Position numbers and translations under genes: made by a program
Notes under the pieces: generated by a model
The model's input: the letters and a program-made list of their open reading frames with translations, nothing else
What the model was told of the DNA's origin: nothing
Database searches by the model: none
DNA from: Hirundichthys speculiger
Taxonomy: Eukaryota; Chordata; Actinopteri; Beloniformes; Exocoetidae
Direction of reading: 5' to 3'
Assembly: GCA_018398805.1 (NCBI GenBank)
Contig: JAGFBZ010000333.1
Span: 1-64,000, forward strand
Length of the DNA: 64,000 bases
Part shown: piece after piece, positions 22,677-33,620 of the stretch
Position numbering within the stretch: position 1 is the first letter of the stretch
Layout of the letters: every line of letters begins with the position of its first letter

Positions 22677-24640
22677 TCTTCACTCCTAGAATTCTGAATT
22701 GTTTGCTATTTTTCAGTTTCGTTGCTGGTTTGTAACAAGTCTGTTTTTAAGTAGTTTTATCTCAAATAAATCTTTTTTTCACTTGTTTCAAATCCTTTAA
22801 CATGTCCATCATGTGTCGTAGTTGGACAGATCACTAGTTTCTGATCGATGACACATTTCAAACTATCATCAAACATGTTTTTGGTTTTGTTTTGTTACTT
22901 AATGCAGATTTGAGCAACTTCATGGTCTTTTTTAATTTCTTTTTCTTCAACGGGAATCCTCATGGGGTCATTAAAGTCGAGTCTAGGTCGAAGGAAACAC
23001 ATCAGGATGGTTTTCCTCATCAGGATAATTAGTCCTGTTAATTAATATTTAACGTTTAAGGTTCTCTGGTCTTTCTGCTACAGTTTGAAGCTAAAACTCG
23101 TCCTCTGATTTTCTGAACATGAACAGCAGCTCTGCTGCCCCCCAGTGGCCACAGACACAAACTGACCCTCATTCACAAACAGCTCAGTTTCTCCACAACT
23201 GAATGAAGCTTTTCTAAAGTCATGTGACATCCAGAATGAGCCACTCACCTGAGTTTGGACCTGAGTCTGATCCTCCTCTGAAGAGCCGTCTGTCCGTCTG
23301 CGGTGAAGTGTCCACCTGTCCGTCTGCTGTGAAGCGTCCACCTGTCCGTCTGCGGTGAAGCATCCACCTGTCCGTCAGTCACATGATAATCCACCCAGAG
23401 AAGCTGAGAACCTTTTATTCCATCAGTTCAGAGCTCCGTCCTGCTCCCAGCAGCTCCGTGTGCTGATTGGCTGCTGGAGTCCAGGTGAGTAAAGTGCTGC
23501 AGTTTCACAGATCAAACAGTGCAGGTCAGCTGTGGCCCCCAGGTGAGCCCCAAGTGAGCTGTGGCCCCCAGGGGCCGACATGATCCAGAGCTTCAGAGGT
23601 CAGACCTTTCTGGAAACACCAGGAACCTGGTGAGCTACGGAGGCTAGAAGCTGGAAAAACTCTTGTTGTTTTCAGAAGTAAAACTGACTTTTAAAGCCAG
23701 CTAATTTTATTACTTTAATATATTATTCCAAAAATTCATCAGTTTTTTTCTCTTTTTGTGTTTCTAATCATTGAAAAAGTGAATAAATTAGTTTTCTGTC
23801 TTGTTTTTAGGTCACATGATCATCACGGTTGATGAAGGTTCATCATTTAATTCCTGGTGTTTTATTGTTTTAAACTGTTTGGAGGTGCTAACCGTAACAC
23901 ATCATCTAATTTTAGTTTTAGTTCAACTGGAACTCAAAAATCTGGAAACTAGATTTGAGAGTTTGCAAAGTAAAAACTCTGAAATGTTCGTCACATTTTT
24001 TTAACACAAAAGTTCCTGAAGATGAAATCATTTTAGTTCAAAGCTGAGTGTCTTTGTGTTCATATAAACTTTTGAAAATCAATATTTAAAAAAATTATAT
24101 TTTTACACTTTTGGGCTCCTAAAACTGAACTAAACTAAAATAAATCACATGTCTAGTGATGTTTCCCTTCAAATCTGAAGTTTTTCCTTTTTTTCTCATA
24201 TTCATTTAAACTCATTTTAATGTTCAAAGCACAAAAAAAAACAGTTTTTTCTTTTCTAAAATTTAAAATCTTTTCATGTTAGTTTTGAGGCTTAAAGAAG
24301 AATGTTGTTTGTTTTTTTAAAGTAGAATATTTTGTTTCGTTACCGGATCTTTTTTTTTATGAACCAGTTTGATCCTGTCGGGCTTTTTCTTTTTTTCTCT
24401 TATTTACTGTTGAAAGCATAAAAATACTATATTTTATATATATTTCATTAATGTCCTAATATTGCTCTTTTTGTTAAATATTATCACGGGAGGCTCTAAA
24501 ATATGACACTGACACTAATAAACTTTTGATTTTTCATGATTTTGTCTTTTCACACATTTCTTTTTTAATAAAATATAATTCTGGGACGTTGCCTCGACAT
24601 GAGGGGCGTGGTTAAGAGCCTGAACTAACCAATGATTGAT
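22677..24640. other. Gene-free region with a 26-bp minisatellite
   Basis: I see no gene. About four 26-bp units of the type GTCCGTCTGCGGTGAAG plus TGTCCACCT occupy 23280-23375. AT-rich tracts fill 23650-24580. Confidence 0.5.
23132..23153 (-). promoter_or_regulatory. CTCF-like core motif
   Basis: The minus strand reads TGTGGCCACTGGGGGGCAGC, a strong match to the CTCF consensus. It lies in a gene-free region about 3.4 kb beyond the stop codon of the potassium channel gene. Confidence 0.4.
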
Positions 24641-24970
24641 GACTAATTAGCTGCAGGTCATCTCTGAAGCCGAGCTGTCAGCGCGGCTGCAGGTTCGGTT
24701 CCGGTTCCGTCACCGTCAGACAACATGGACGCTTCAACAACATGGTGGTTCCGCGGCCTCGGAGCTTTCAGCCCGCGCGCTCTCGTTCCTGTGGCAGACA
24801 GTACAGAGAAGTCTGGACGGTTGCTATAGAAACTGCATCTGCCCGGGACGCAAGGTGCCGCGGCGTCCACCAGGTGGCGGTGTCGGATCAGAGAAGCGGC
24901 TCCAGGCGGTTCTGGTTCCTCCTCCGCGGAGGTGAATCCTGTAAAGTGCTGCAGATGGAAGACTGAGGTG
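24640..24970. promoter_or_regulatory. CpG-rich patch, possible orphan promoter
   Basis: The block is rich in CpG (GCGCGGC, CCGCGGCC, CCCGCGCGCTCTCG) and stands out from AT-rich surroundings. Several short frames cross it on both strands, including an ATG at 24725, but none resembles a known protein. It may be a CpG-island promoter of an unseen transcript or a GC-rich repeat fragment. Confidence 0.35.
24865..24882 (+). promoter_or_regulatory. CTCF-like core motif
   Basis: GTCCACCAGGTGGCGGTG fits the CTCF core (CCACCAGGTGGCGG). It lies within the CpG-rich patch. Confidence 0.35.
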
Positions 24971-25551
24971 ATTTATGCTTCTGAGACACGAAACCGCCAA
25001 AAGATTTCAGCAGAAACGCTGAAAAAATATAAGAAACAAACAGAAAACTGTGGAATGAAGCAGCAAAACCTGCTTTTACTTGAGAAAAGGTTTCCAGTTT
25101 AGATCTGGTTGATGTTAAAAAGCGTAAAAGAAACATTCACGATACGTCTGAGAGCAAACATGGACTTGATAACTAAATTAGTTTTAAAAGAGGATGAATG
25201 ATTCATATTTCCAGACTGAAGGTTTTAAATCTGGCCAATCACAAGTGTGCAACTCTTTTTTTTTTGTCATTTTCAAAGCAGACGGACACGTAGACTGCTG
25301 ACAGACGTCTCTTGGACCCGGACTTTGGACTTTGGACTTTGGACTGGAACAGGACTTCATCTGATGACACTTCACCAGAACACAAGAAGATAACGATCAT
25401 AAAAAAACTATAATGTAGAAACGACGGCTGGCTGCAGCGCTGCAGAAGAAAGGAAAGAAACCTGAACTTCCCTCTAGTGGTGGCTGGAGTCATTACAGGG
25501 CAACAGACGTCTAAACTGCAGCTGCGCGTCTGTAGAAGTTTGTGTTTGTGT
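24971..25551. other. Gene-free spacer
   Basis: No gene is visible. A short GGACTTT repeat occurs at about 25319-25344. Confidence 0.4.
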
Positions 25552-26105
25552 CCAACCAGTTAGACGGGTTCAGCAGACTAAAACAACGCATTTCTGGGTT
25601 CAGCAGACCTTTTCTGGGTTCAGCGGACTAAAACAATGCATTTCCGGGTTCATCTGACTAAAACGATGCATTTCCGGGTTCAGCGGACTAAAACGACGCA
25701 TTTCTGGGTTCAGCGGACCTTTTCTGGGTTCATCGAACCAAAACGACGCATTTCCGGGTTCAGCGGACCTTTTCTGGGTTCAGCGGACTAAAACGACGCA
25801 TTTCTGGGTTCAGCGGACCAAAACGACGCATTTCCGGGTTCAGCGGACTAAAACGACGCATTTCTGGGTTCAGCGGACCAAAACGACGCATTTCCGGGTT
25901 CAGTGGACTAAAACGACGCATTTCTGGGTTCAGCGGACTAAAACAACGCATTTACGGGTTCAGCGGACCTTTTCTGGGTTAATCAGACCAAAACGACGCA
26001 TTTCTGGGTTCATCGGACTAAAACAACACATTTCTGGGTTCAGCGGACTAAAACGATGCATTTCCGGGTTCAGCGGACTAAAACGACGCATTTCTGGTTT
26101 CAGCT
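25552..26105. repeat. 30-bp minisatellite downstream of the channel gene
   Basis: About 18 units of roughly 30 bp (CAGCGGACTAAAACGACGCA plus TTTCTGGGTT) are mixed with shorter 20-bp units carrying CGGACCTTTTCTGGGTT. On minus it would translate to a ten-residue repeat (MRRFSPLNPE), which I regard as spurious. It starts about 470 bp beyond the channel stop codon, so it may lie in or near the 3' UTR. Confidence 0.9.
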
Positions 26106-26577
26106 TCCTTCCCGTTGTTTTCTAACCAGACAGATGTGCAGACTAACCGGACAGATGTGCAGACTGCTCCTGCTAGAGAACCCCCTCCAGATATGAACAC
26201 ATAGAAGAACCAGCGCCGCCCTCTACTGTTGGATGGCGTAACTACAGAGAGAAAACGGCGGTAAACACAGCTACGCTAGTCAGCTACATGCACAGAAGCA
26301 TAAATCACACTTGTTTAACTGAAGCACACGTGATTGGTCTGCATATTTCTGGCTTCGACTTCCTGTTTTCAAAGCAGACAGAGCGCTGTCCTCCTGCTAA
26401 GCCCCGCCCCCTGCCCCACCCCCCTACTGTCTGTTGGTGGAATCACAAACACAACAAACAAGTCTAAACTTCAACTACAATGTCGGTCCTGAACGCAGCT
26501 GCTGCACAGAAGCAGAAATCCGGCTCGTACTGGAGCAGAAAAGGTTCCCTCTGGACCAGATCGGACCGAAACGGGGC
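26106..26577. other. Region after the channel stop codon
   Basis: No second gene is visible. This probably includes part of the channel 3' UTR on the minus strand. Internal near-repeats occur (CACAGAAGCATAAATC at about 26290 and CACAGAAGCAGAAATCC at about 26505). Confidence 0.4.
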
Positions 26578-28027
26578 TCAGACGTCAGTGAGCTTGCCGG
26601 TGTAGGCCTTGTGGGGGCTGCAGTTAGTGTACTTGATGGAGTCGGCAGCGTCGCTGTCCAGGTAGTCGGACTTGTCCAGGGACGGCCTGCTGTCCCTAAA
26701 CGGCGAAGGCGACGGCGGCTGCCCGCAGGTCACGTGGGTGTACTGCAGCTGCTCCTCGTGCTCAGTCTCCCGGTGGTAGAAGTAGTTGAAGTTGGAGACA
26801 ATGACGGGCACCGGCAGCGCGATGGTCAGGACGCCCGCGATGGCGCACAGCGAGCCCACGATCTTCCCGCCGATGGTCACCGGACACATGTCCCCGTAGC
26901 CCACCGTCGTCATGGACACCACCGCCCACCAGAAGGCGTCGGGGATGCTGGAGAAGCCCGAGGCCGGGTCGTCGGTCTCGGCGAAGTAGACAGCGCTGGA
27001 GAAGAGGATGACGCCGATGAAGAGGAAGAAGATGAGGAGGCCCAGCTCCCGCATGCTGGCCTGCAGCGTCTTCCCCAGAATCTGGAGACCTTTGGAGTGG
27101 CGGGAGAGCTTGAAGATCCGGAAGACCCGGACCAGGCGAATGACCCGCAGGATGGCCAGGGACATGGCCTGCTGGCCGTTGCCCTGGTGCTCGGCGAGCT
27201 CAAGGCCCAGCGTGATGAAGTAGGGCATGATGGCGACCACGTCGATGGTGTTCATGATGTTCTTGAAGAACGCTGCCTTGCTCGGGCACGTCAGGAATCG
27301 CACCAGCAGCTCGAAGGAGAACCAGATGATGCAGAGCGTCTCCACGATGAAGAACGGGTCCGTGAACGGGTTGTCCGCGGGCGCGCCCGGCCGGGCGGTC
27401 CCGTTGACCGCCGGCGGCCGGTCCTGGCCCCCCCGGGGGTCCTCCCGGAACTCCGGCAGCGTCTCCAGACAGAAGATGACGATGGAGATGAGGATGACGA
27501 GCACCGACACGATGGCGATGCCGCGCGCGGGTCCGGAACTTTCCGGGTACTCGAACAGGAGCCAGACCTGCCGCTGCAGCTCGTTCTCCGGCAGGGGGCG
27601 CTCTTCCTCCTTGATGAAGCCCTCGTCCTCCTTGAAGTTGTCGATGACGTCCTCCCCCAGCTCGTAGAAGCGGATCTCCTCCATGAAGATGTCCACGGGC
27701 ACATTGACGGGTCTGCGCAGGCGCCCCCCAGACTGGTAGTAGTACAGGATGGCGTCAAAGCTGGGCCGGTTCCGGTCGAAGAAGTACTCGTTCCGGAGCG
27801 GGATCGAAGAAGCGCATCCTCTTGCGCGGGTCCCCCAGCAGCGTGGCGGGAAACTGCGCGAGCGTCTTGAGCTGCGTCTCGAAGCGCAGCCCCGAGATGT
27901 TGATGACGACGCGCTCGCAGCACTCCTGCGCGCCGGCCCGGTCCAGGTACAGGTCCAGCGCGTCCTGGGGGGCCAGCGCCGCCAGAGCCGCCGTCTCCTC
28001 CAGGTTCTCCGCGGGCACCACGGTCAT
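26578..28027 (-). CDS. kcna6: Voltage-gated K+ channel Kv1.6-like (Shaker family), one frameshift
   Basis: This encodes a Shaker-type alpha subunit, which forms tetrameric K+ channels in the plasma membrane of excitable cells. The start is the ATG at 28027 ([10 protein letters not shown]), since the upstream in-frame start is only GTG. The T1 tetramerisation domain spans about residues 38-150 ([15 protein letters not shown]). S1 is near 169-189, S2 225-247, S3 258-277 and S4 289-308 ([15 protein letters not shown]). S5 is near 327-349, the selectivity filter TVGYG at 374-378, and S6 follows with PVP at 405-407. An N-glycosylation sequon (NGT) lies in the S1-S2 loop near 208. The tail HVTCGQP and SPHKAY, and the terminal PDZ ligand LTDV, point to Kv1.6. 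Corrected length is 482 residues, and the coding region is intronless as usual for Kv1 genes. One extra base in the GGG at 27800-27802 breaks the frame after RFFDP. All other conserved residues are intact, so an assembly error is more likely than a dead gene. Confidence 0.88.
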
Positions 28028-28850
28028 CTCCCCCCCGGCGCCGCTCTCCAGGAAACCGGCTATCTCTGTCCTCTGTGATTTTTTCACGTCCACGGGTGGG
28101 CAGGTTCCGCTGGCATGGTCGCGCCCCCTCCCTCCCCTTCCCTGCCTCCCCCTCTTCCTCCACGCTCTCCACGCGCCGCTGAAGTCTGGACTCAGTCACA
28201 TTCACCGAATTTTAAACAGGCTTCACCCTCCCCGCGCTGACGTGTGCGTGCCCGCTCTGTCACTGGAGGTGCTTGAGGTGGGGGGTGGGGGGGACAAAAA
28301 CACACACATATGTTCAGAATTAATCAGATCCAGCTAATTACGACAAACAATCATAGAAAAACCACGCGTTTCGTGCGGAAACGTCGCGCGTAATGTTGTC
28401 TCCAGCGCGGCAGCGCGTCAAGGTTATCAGTGAAAACCCGCTCACGTTTACAGCCGGGACGAGAAATCACGAGACATTTCATTCAAAACGCGCGAAATGA
28501 TGAGATGAGTGAATAAATACCTGTGGATCAGAGCTCCTCCATCCATCCATCCTTCCTTCCGCTCACCGACGCAAACGGGCTCGAAGACGCGCAGCAGAGT
28601 CGCGCCGCAGACAGAGACACGGCCAGGTGGACTGAGCGGCGTGGACGCGAGCGGAGGTAAACACCGCTGCGCAACAAGTCAGGAGAGGGAGGAAGGATGG
28701 AAACGAGTGAGAATTTCTGGGCTGCGGCTCACAGCGGTGACGTGTTATCCCAAAATAGACGGATTTCTCTCTGAGCCGCAAGAAAAAAAGTTTCTTTTCC
28801 CACGGAGCGACCCGAGGGAGCCGCGAAAATGAAAATATGGGAGAAGTGGA
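28028..28850 (-). promoter_or_regulatory. CpG-rich 5' region of the channel gene
   Basis: Sequence upstream of the channel ATG is rich in CpG (for example CGTTTCGTGCGG, ACGTCGCGCGTAATG and CAGCGCGGCAGCGCGTC at 28365-28415) and contrasts with the AT-rich surroundings. It is the likely 5' UTR and promoter region. I see no clear TATA box. A GT-rich run (GGTGGGGGGTGGGGGGG) lies at about 28276-28294. Confidence 0.5.
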
Positions 28851-28916
28851 GGGAGGCGGGGCCTTTCAGGGGGCAGGTGCTCCCGCCAAGAGAGACAGAA
28901 CACCCATGAATAATAT

Positions 28917-28968
28917 AAAATTATATAATATCATATCATATCATATCATATCATATCATATCATATAA
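28917..28968. repeat. (ATATC)n microsatellite
   Basis: About eight ATATC units lie between two ATATAAT blocks. Confidence 0.9.
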
Positions 28969-29030
28969 TTTAAAGCCACAGCGCTACTATAGTGATACTC
29001 ATTATAATTGTTTGACAAACTTAGTTTTTT

Positions 29031-29210
29031 CATTAGTGCAAATTATACAATGACAATTGGGGGGGTCAACATTTTCTAGAGATGACAAAAATGACAATTT
29101 GTCCCATCTTTAGGGGGGTCGAAGATGACAAAAATTACAATCTGCCCCTTCTTTAGGGGGGTCGAAGTTGTAATTGGGGGGGTCAAACCCCCCCGTAATT
29201 CGCACTATGG
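29031..29210. mobile_element. Miniature inverted-repeat element with G-run ends
   Basis: The ends are inverted and similar: CATTAGTGCAAATTA on the left and CCATAGTGCGAATTA on the minus strand at the right. Both are followed by G-runs (GGGGGGGTC). Two internal AGGGGGGTCGAAG blocks are direct repeats. There is no coding sequence and the target duplication is unclear. Confidence 0.5.
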
Positions 29211-29500
29211 ATGCAATATTTTGTCATCAAATCAAAAGTTTCACAAAATCCAGACTTTTTAAATGTATTACAAAGGAAGTTTGTAAAACTGCAGCTTTAT
29301 GTCCTGAAATCAAGAATTTTTTCCGCAAAATTAAGAATTTTGCAATATTGAAAACTTTTCATTGTAAAAAGTGCATTTTCGTCATAAACTTTCCAAGTTT
29401 GTGACAGAAAATTATGACTTCAATTTTTCGAATTTTATCAGTCGAGTTAATAGTTAATATCACAAAAAGTCACCTAAAATTGTGACTTCTGACGTCAGAC
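29211..29500. repeat. AT-rich AAAATTGTGACTTT-type quasi-repeat, tract 1
   Basis: This is a degenerate run of short blocks around AAAATTNTGACTT and TTTGTGACA-like words. The same style recurs at 34480-34878, 51835-52110, 53690-54200 and 60560-61050. It probably represents a decayed tandem or interspersed repeat family. It is not coding. Confidence 0.5.
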
Positions 29501-29551
29501 TGCTGCTTCTGATGGTGGAACAGCTGTTGGAAGGACGCCTGTCAGGTGGGA

Positions 29552-29595
29552 GGGGGCGGAGCCTGAGCTGCACCTGGAGTCTACCTGTGCAGGTG
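29552..29595 (+). repeat. Dispersed 40-bp GC box, copy 1
   Basis: This reads GGCGGAGCCTGAGCTGCACC then TGGAGTCTACCTGTGCAGGT. Related copies are at 34879, 51681 and 61496. It follows AT-rich tract 1. Confidence 0.6.
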
Positions 29596-30299
29596 ACAGC
29601 AGGGATGATGGGACTCTTCACCAGCAGAAGGAAAAATAAACTAACAATAATGAGGTAAATCCTAAAGTACTGGTTTGTGGGGGTTCAGAGTCGCAGCCAG
29701 GAGCTGCTGAGCAGGTGTCCAGGAATCCAGGTGTCCAGACCTCCAGACCTCCAGAAAAGCAGATGTTCTGGAGCAGCAAACGTCTAGCCCCCATCACCAC
29801 ACCTCCACCACCGTGCTGATCTGAGGCTGTGGTCGGGTTGTTTCCTTCATGTTTTGGGTTTTGGTGCCTGAAACCAGGAGACCTTCGCAAGGCTCTGACC
29901 CCCTCCACCCCCCCACCCCCCAACCCCCCCGTTGGTTCTCTTAGAGCAAACCAGCAGCCACCTCTGGGATTTACTGAACTTTTCACCGCTACACTCCTCC
30001 ACCTCCTCTAAATATCTGCAGCATGGAGGACTTTCCCACCCTCAGACGTTTCTCCTTGTCATTATAATGGATGTTAGCGAGCAAACGTTCTGACCTGAAC
30101 CGTTTTGGATCGCTGAGAGATCACTGAGACTGGCCTGAAAAACATCTGAACTCAGTCGGACCAAAAACTCCAGCTGGTTTCTGTGAGAGCGTCCAGCTCA
30201 GCGGAGGAGAAGTTCTCCATCCTGCATCTACATGAGAGAACAGCAGATCAGGAGTTCAGTCTCACCGCTAAACAGGTTTAAACTGGGCTGGAGCTGCTG
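29596..30299. other. Gene-free region
   Basis: No supported gene. A CTCCACCACCGTGCTGATC block at about 29806 resembles the Tc1-like scraps found elsewhere. C-rich simple sequence occurs at 29890-29930. Confidence 0.4.
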
Positions 30300-30725
30300 T
30301 CAGAGGCTCCATCTGTGATTGATGAGGACAACTGATGAGGAAGACTGATGAGGATGATTGATAAGGAAGATTGATGAGGAAGATCAACGAGGAAGATTAA
30401 TGAGGAAGATTGATAAGGACGATTGATGAGGATGATTGATAAGGAAGATTGATGAGGAAGATTGATGAAGAAGATCAACGATGAAGATTAATGAGGAAGA
30501 TTGATGAGGACGATTAATGAGGAAGATTGATGAGGAAGATCAACGAGGAAGATTAATGAGGAAGATTGATGAGGACGATTGATGAGTAAGATTGATGAGA
30601 ATGATTGATAAGGAAGATTGATGAATAAGATCAACAACGAAGATTAATGAGGAAGATTGATGAGGACGATTGATGAGGAAGATCGACAAGGAAGATTAAT
30701 GAGGAAGACTGATGAGGAAGACAGT
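30300..30725. repeat. 13-bp minisatellite (AGGAAGATTGATG)n
   Basis: About 32 units of AGGAAGATTGATG with variants (AGGAAGATCAACG, AGGACGATTGATG, AGGAAGATTAATG) are in phase throughout. Confidence 0.9.
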
Positions 30726-30996
30726 TTTGGTCTCCATGACAACTGTACAGAGGAGTTTTTATGGTCAACATGTCAACTGATATACAGACACAAATTTCAT
30801 CAAAATTGAGGTTATAAGGTCTTTTGATCTGTGACATAAATAAGATGAAACATGGCACCCAGGTAGGTTGATCACTGTTCCACACTGGCTTCAACTGAAT
30901 CGCCCACCTGGACTCCTTTATGTGGTTGAACCAGATAAGAAACCCATTCTGGGCCCATTCAGCACCAACAAACCTGAGCAGAACCGTCCATCCATC

Positions 30997-31147
<151 letters not shown>

Positions 31148-32590
31148 AAAAAACAAGACAGTAAATATGTGAATTTCTGCTGGAGGTCAACGGAGGTCGA
31201 CTCACTGTTGGAGCCAACCCCCAGTGGTCAGTAGAGGAACTGCATCTTTCTACTTTTCTGGGCTCCTGTCTCTTTTCAAAACCAGTTTTCACCTTTTCCA
31301 GCCTGTTAGAAACCAAAACATCTCCATGCAGATGTCATCTAAATCAGAATGGCAGCCAGACTTTCAGAATAAAAGCTTTAAATGTGCACCAGTGTCAGAC
31401 GGTGAGGCTGCAGCTCCTCAGGGTCACACTGAGTCCAACATCAGAGCAGCTCGGTTACAGTCGAACATTCATCCTGGAGCGTCACAAGGACACGCTGATG
31501 TTGTTTATTTCCAGGTGGAGGTGAACGCTGGAGGACGTGGCTGCCTGGTGTCCCTGGTGTCCCTGGTGTCCCTGGTGTCGGAGACAGCTCATCTCCATTA
31601 AGGAGACACATTAGGAGACGACACAGGCTGCCAGCAGAGTCCCAGCATGCAGCGTGATGAATTCATGTCCTGCTGTGTGGAGTTGCTGCAGGTAACGATG
31701 ACGACCCACCTGTGCAGCGGAGCGAACATGAAGGAGACATGAAGGGGGGGGTTACAGGTTGAAGAATTCAGAGGCTGAATGTGACTGCAGTCACAGCAGA
31801 GACGGTTCTGTCTGATCTGGGACTGTAGTCCACCACAGTCTACATTTGCCCATTTTTCTGTTAACCGGGCCATTTGGTGGTGTCCCCTCCCACCAAGAGG
31901 GCGTCGACTAGAGCTCCCTTAGTTGCGCTTCAAAAGTAGCCCAGTCACCTGTGGATGACATCACAGAAGGTGACCTCACTGTGACCTGAGCTTCATGTGG
32001 ACAAATAAAGTCCAAATGTGTCAGAAATGTCCCTGGAGTCCAGATCAGAACTGAGTTCCTGGTCCAGACCTGCACCCCCACTCAGCCTTCTGTAGTCCTG
32101 CTGCAGGTTCACAAATTTCACTCTCGTGACCCCCCCCCCCCACCCCCACATTGACGGTTCTGAGCCAAACGTCAATAACTTTCATCCACAGCGGCACGTG
32201 GCTGGGGGCTAATGTGACAACTGCAGGGAGGTTGGTGGGGGGTCAGATTCCTGCTGCCCCACTAAAACAAACACTGGCCGTCCTGACCAGGCCCGCTCTT
32301 ATTTTTAGGGTCTGACTGGGTTTTTTTTACGTAACGGGTCACTGTTGTAAGAATAGCTGCGTCCATCAGAGACCGGCCACCGCACGTTGCCACGTCCACC
32401 TTCCAAAACAGAACCGGGGGGGGTGGGGGGGGGGGGGGGGTAGCTGGTCTGACAGCTGCAGGTCCAGACCCCCACATCTGTGTGACTAAAACCAGCCAAA
32501 GACCCTACAGACAGGTAGGACCTGGACTAAACCTACAGGACACGTCTTAATGTCCAGTTTTAGCTAAACAAATGTTGCATCTGAACAAAC
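31148..32590. other. Gene-free region
   Basis: I see no supported gene. A short CCCTGGTGT triplication lies at 31550-31580. C-run and G-run tracts lie at 32131-32147 and 32415-32441. Confidence 0.4.
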
Positions 32591-32599
32591 CAGCAGACT

Positions 32600-32700
32600 C
32601 CTGAAACAATGAGACCAGAGACCAGAACCAGGTCTGGAGACCAGCAGGACCGCCTCAGACCCACTGAAGCACGGTGGTGGAGGGGTCATGATACCTTCCA
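32600..32700 (+). mobile_element. Tc1-like fragment with GAAGCACGGTGGTGG core
   Basis: CACTGAAGCACGGTGGTGGA followed by GGGGTCATG resembles the KHGGGGVM part of Tc1 transposases. The same segment occurs inverted at 61620-61715, including the flanking GGTCTGGAGACCAGCAGGA-like words. Confidence 0.5.
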
Positions 32701-32875
32701 GTCAGTCCACAGTGGTCCTACCTGTGTTTGTCTGTATCTGTGAGATCTACCTGGTTTTTAGGAGGACCCAGATGGTTCGGGTTTCACTGGATGGGACCCA
32801 CTCGTGTCCCTCAGCCTCACATATTTGGCCCAGATCGTCTTCCCATCTGGGGTCCATAACACTGAAACCATATGG

Positions 32876-33612
32876 CACATGTGTCAAACACAAGGCCCGC
32901 GGGCTAAATGTGGCCCGCCACGTCATTTTATGTGGCCTTCGAGAGCTTGTGCATTATTGGCTTAAATTTTAAACCAATATTTTAAGACTTAAAATAAGCT
33001 TACACCACTTTAAAACGCATATTGACAATAAACTGCATCTCCCTTAATGCATTTCATCGTTACCCACAACGATAACAGTATATCACCATGAGCAAGACAT
33101 CAAGACGATTTTCAGAACTGATGGACTTCAGAAAAGCCTCTACAAACGAACTCCAACATGTCCAAGAAAAGAGAAATTGATGCACAAAGAAGGCAGTTTC
33201 ATGAACGATGGGAAAATGAATATAAGTTTGTACCTCAAAGTGAAAAAACAGTTTGTCTTTTGTGTTATGAGGCGGTGTCAGTCGTGAAAGAGTTTAATCT
33301 ACGTCGGCATTATGACATCGAACACGGAGCTAAGCATGCTAAATTTGCTAAATTAGCCCACAAGAAAAACCAATAATCGCTCCCGCTTCTGAAACCAAGG
33401 TAATGGATACTCTTACAACCACAAACCCCGAGTTTAATATAATAATGATTTAAATATTTGAAACTTGAATACATAATAAATACAGAAACAGTAATTTACA
33501 GTATAATAAGATGTAGTTTAATCTATTTGGGTTTACATTCCATTTTGTTACATTCATGCTGTTAACCATGATGCTGATGTGGCCCTCAGTGGAAATGAGT
33601 CTGACACCCCTG
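32876..33612 (+). mobile_element. hAT (Charlie-like) transposon, internally deleted
   Basis: The left end reads CACATGTGTCAAAC and the right end, on minus, reads CAGGGGTGTCAGACTCATTT. Both match the well-known CAGGGGTGTCAAACTC ends of vertebrate Charlie-type hAT elements. The 8-bp flanks CCATATGG (32868-32875) and TCATAAGG (33613-33620) match at six positions. Inside is only an N-terminal BED-like finger frame, and the catalytic and dimerisation regions are missing. It is a 737-bp deletion derivative. Confidence 0.75.
33158..33376 (+). pseudogene. N-terminal zinc-finger piece of a hAT transposase
   Basis: This 72-residue frame (MSKKREIDAQRRQFHERWEN and onward) contains CLLCYE, then a spaced NLRRHYDIEH, forming a C2H2/BED-like finger. 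This is the usual N terminus of GTF2IRD2/ZBED5-like hAT transposases. It ends at TAA after KKNQ, and the downstream 550 or so residues of a full transposase are absent. Confidence 0.7.
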
Positions 33613-33620
33613 TCATAAGG

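Noticed and set aside
25760..25951. Ten-residue repeat protein (MRRFSPLNPE)
   Set aside because: It is a 30-bp minisatellite with period divisible by three. There is no flanking coding sequence.
26434..27870. 478-residue frame on plus opposite the channel gene
   Set aside because: It is the antisense shadow of a GC-rich conserved coding sequence. The minus strand encodes a clear Kv1 channel.
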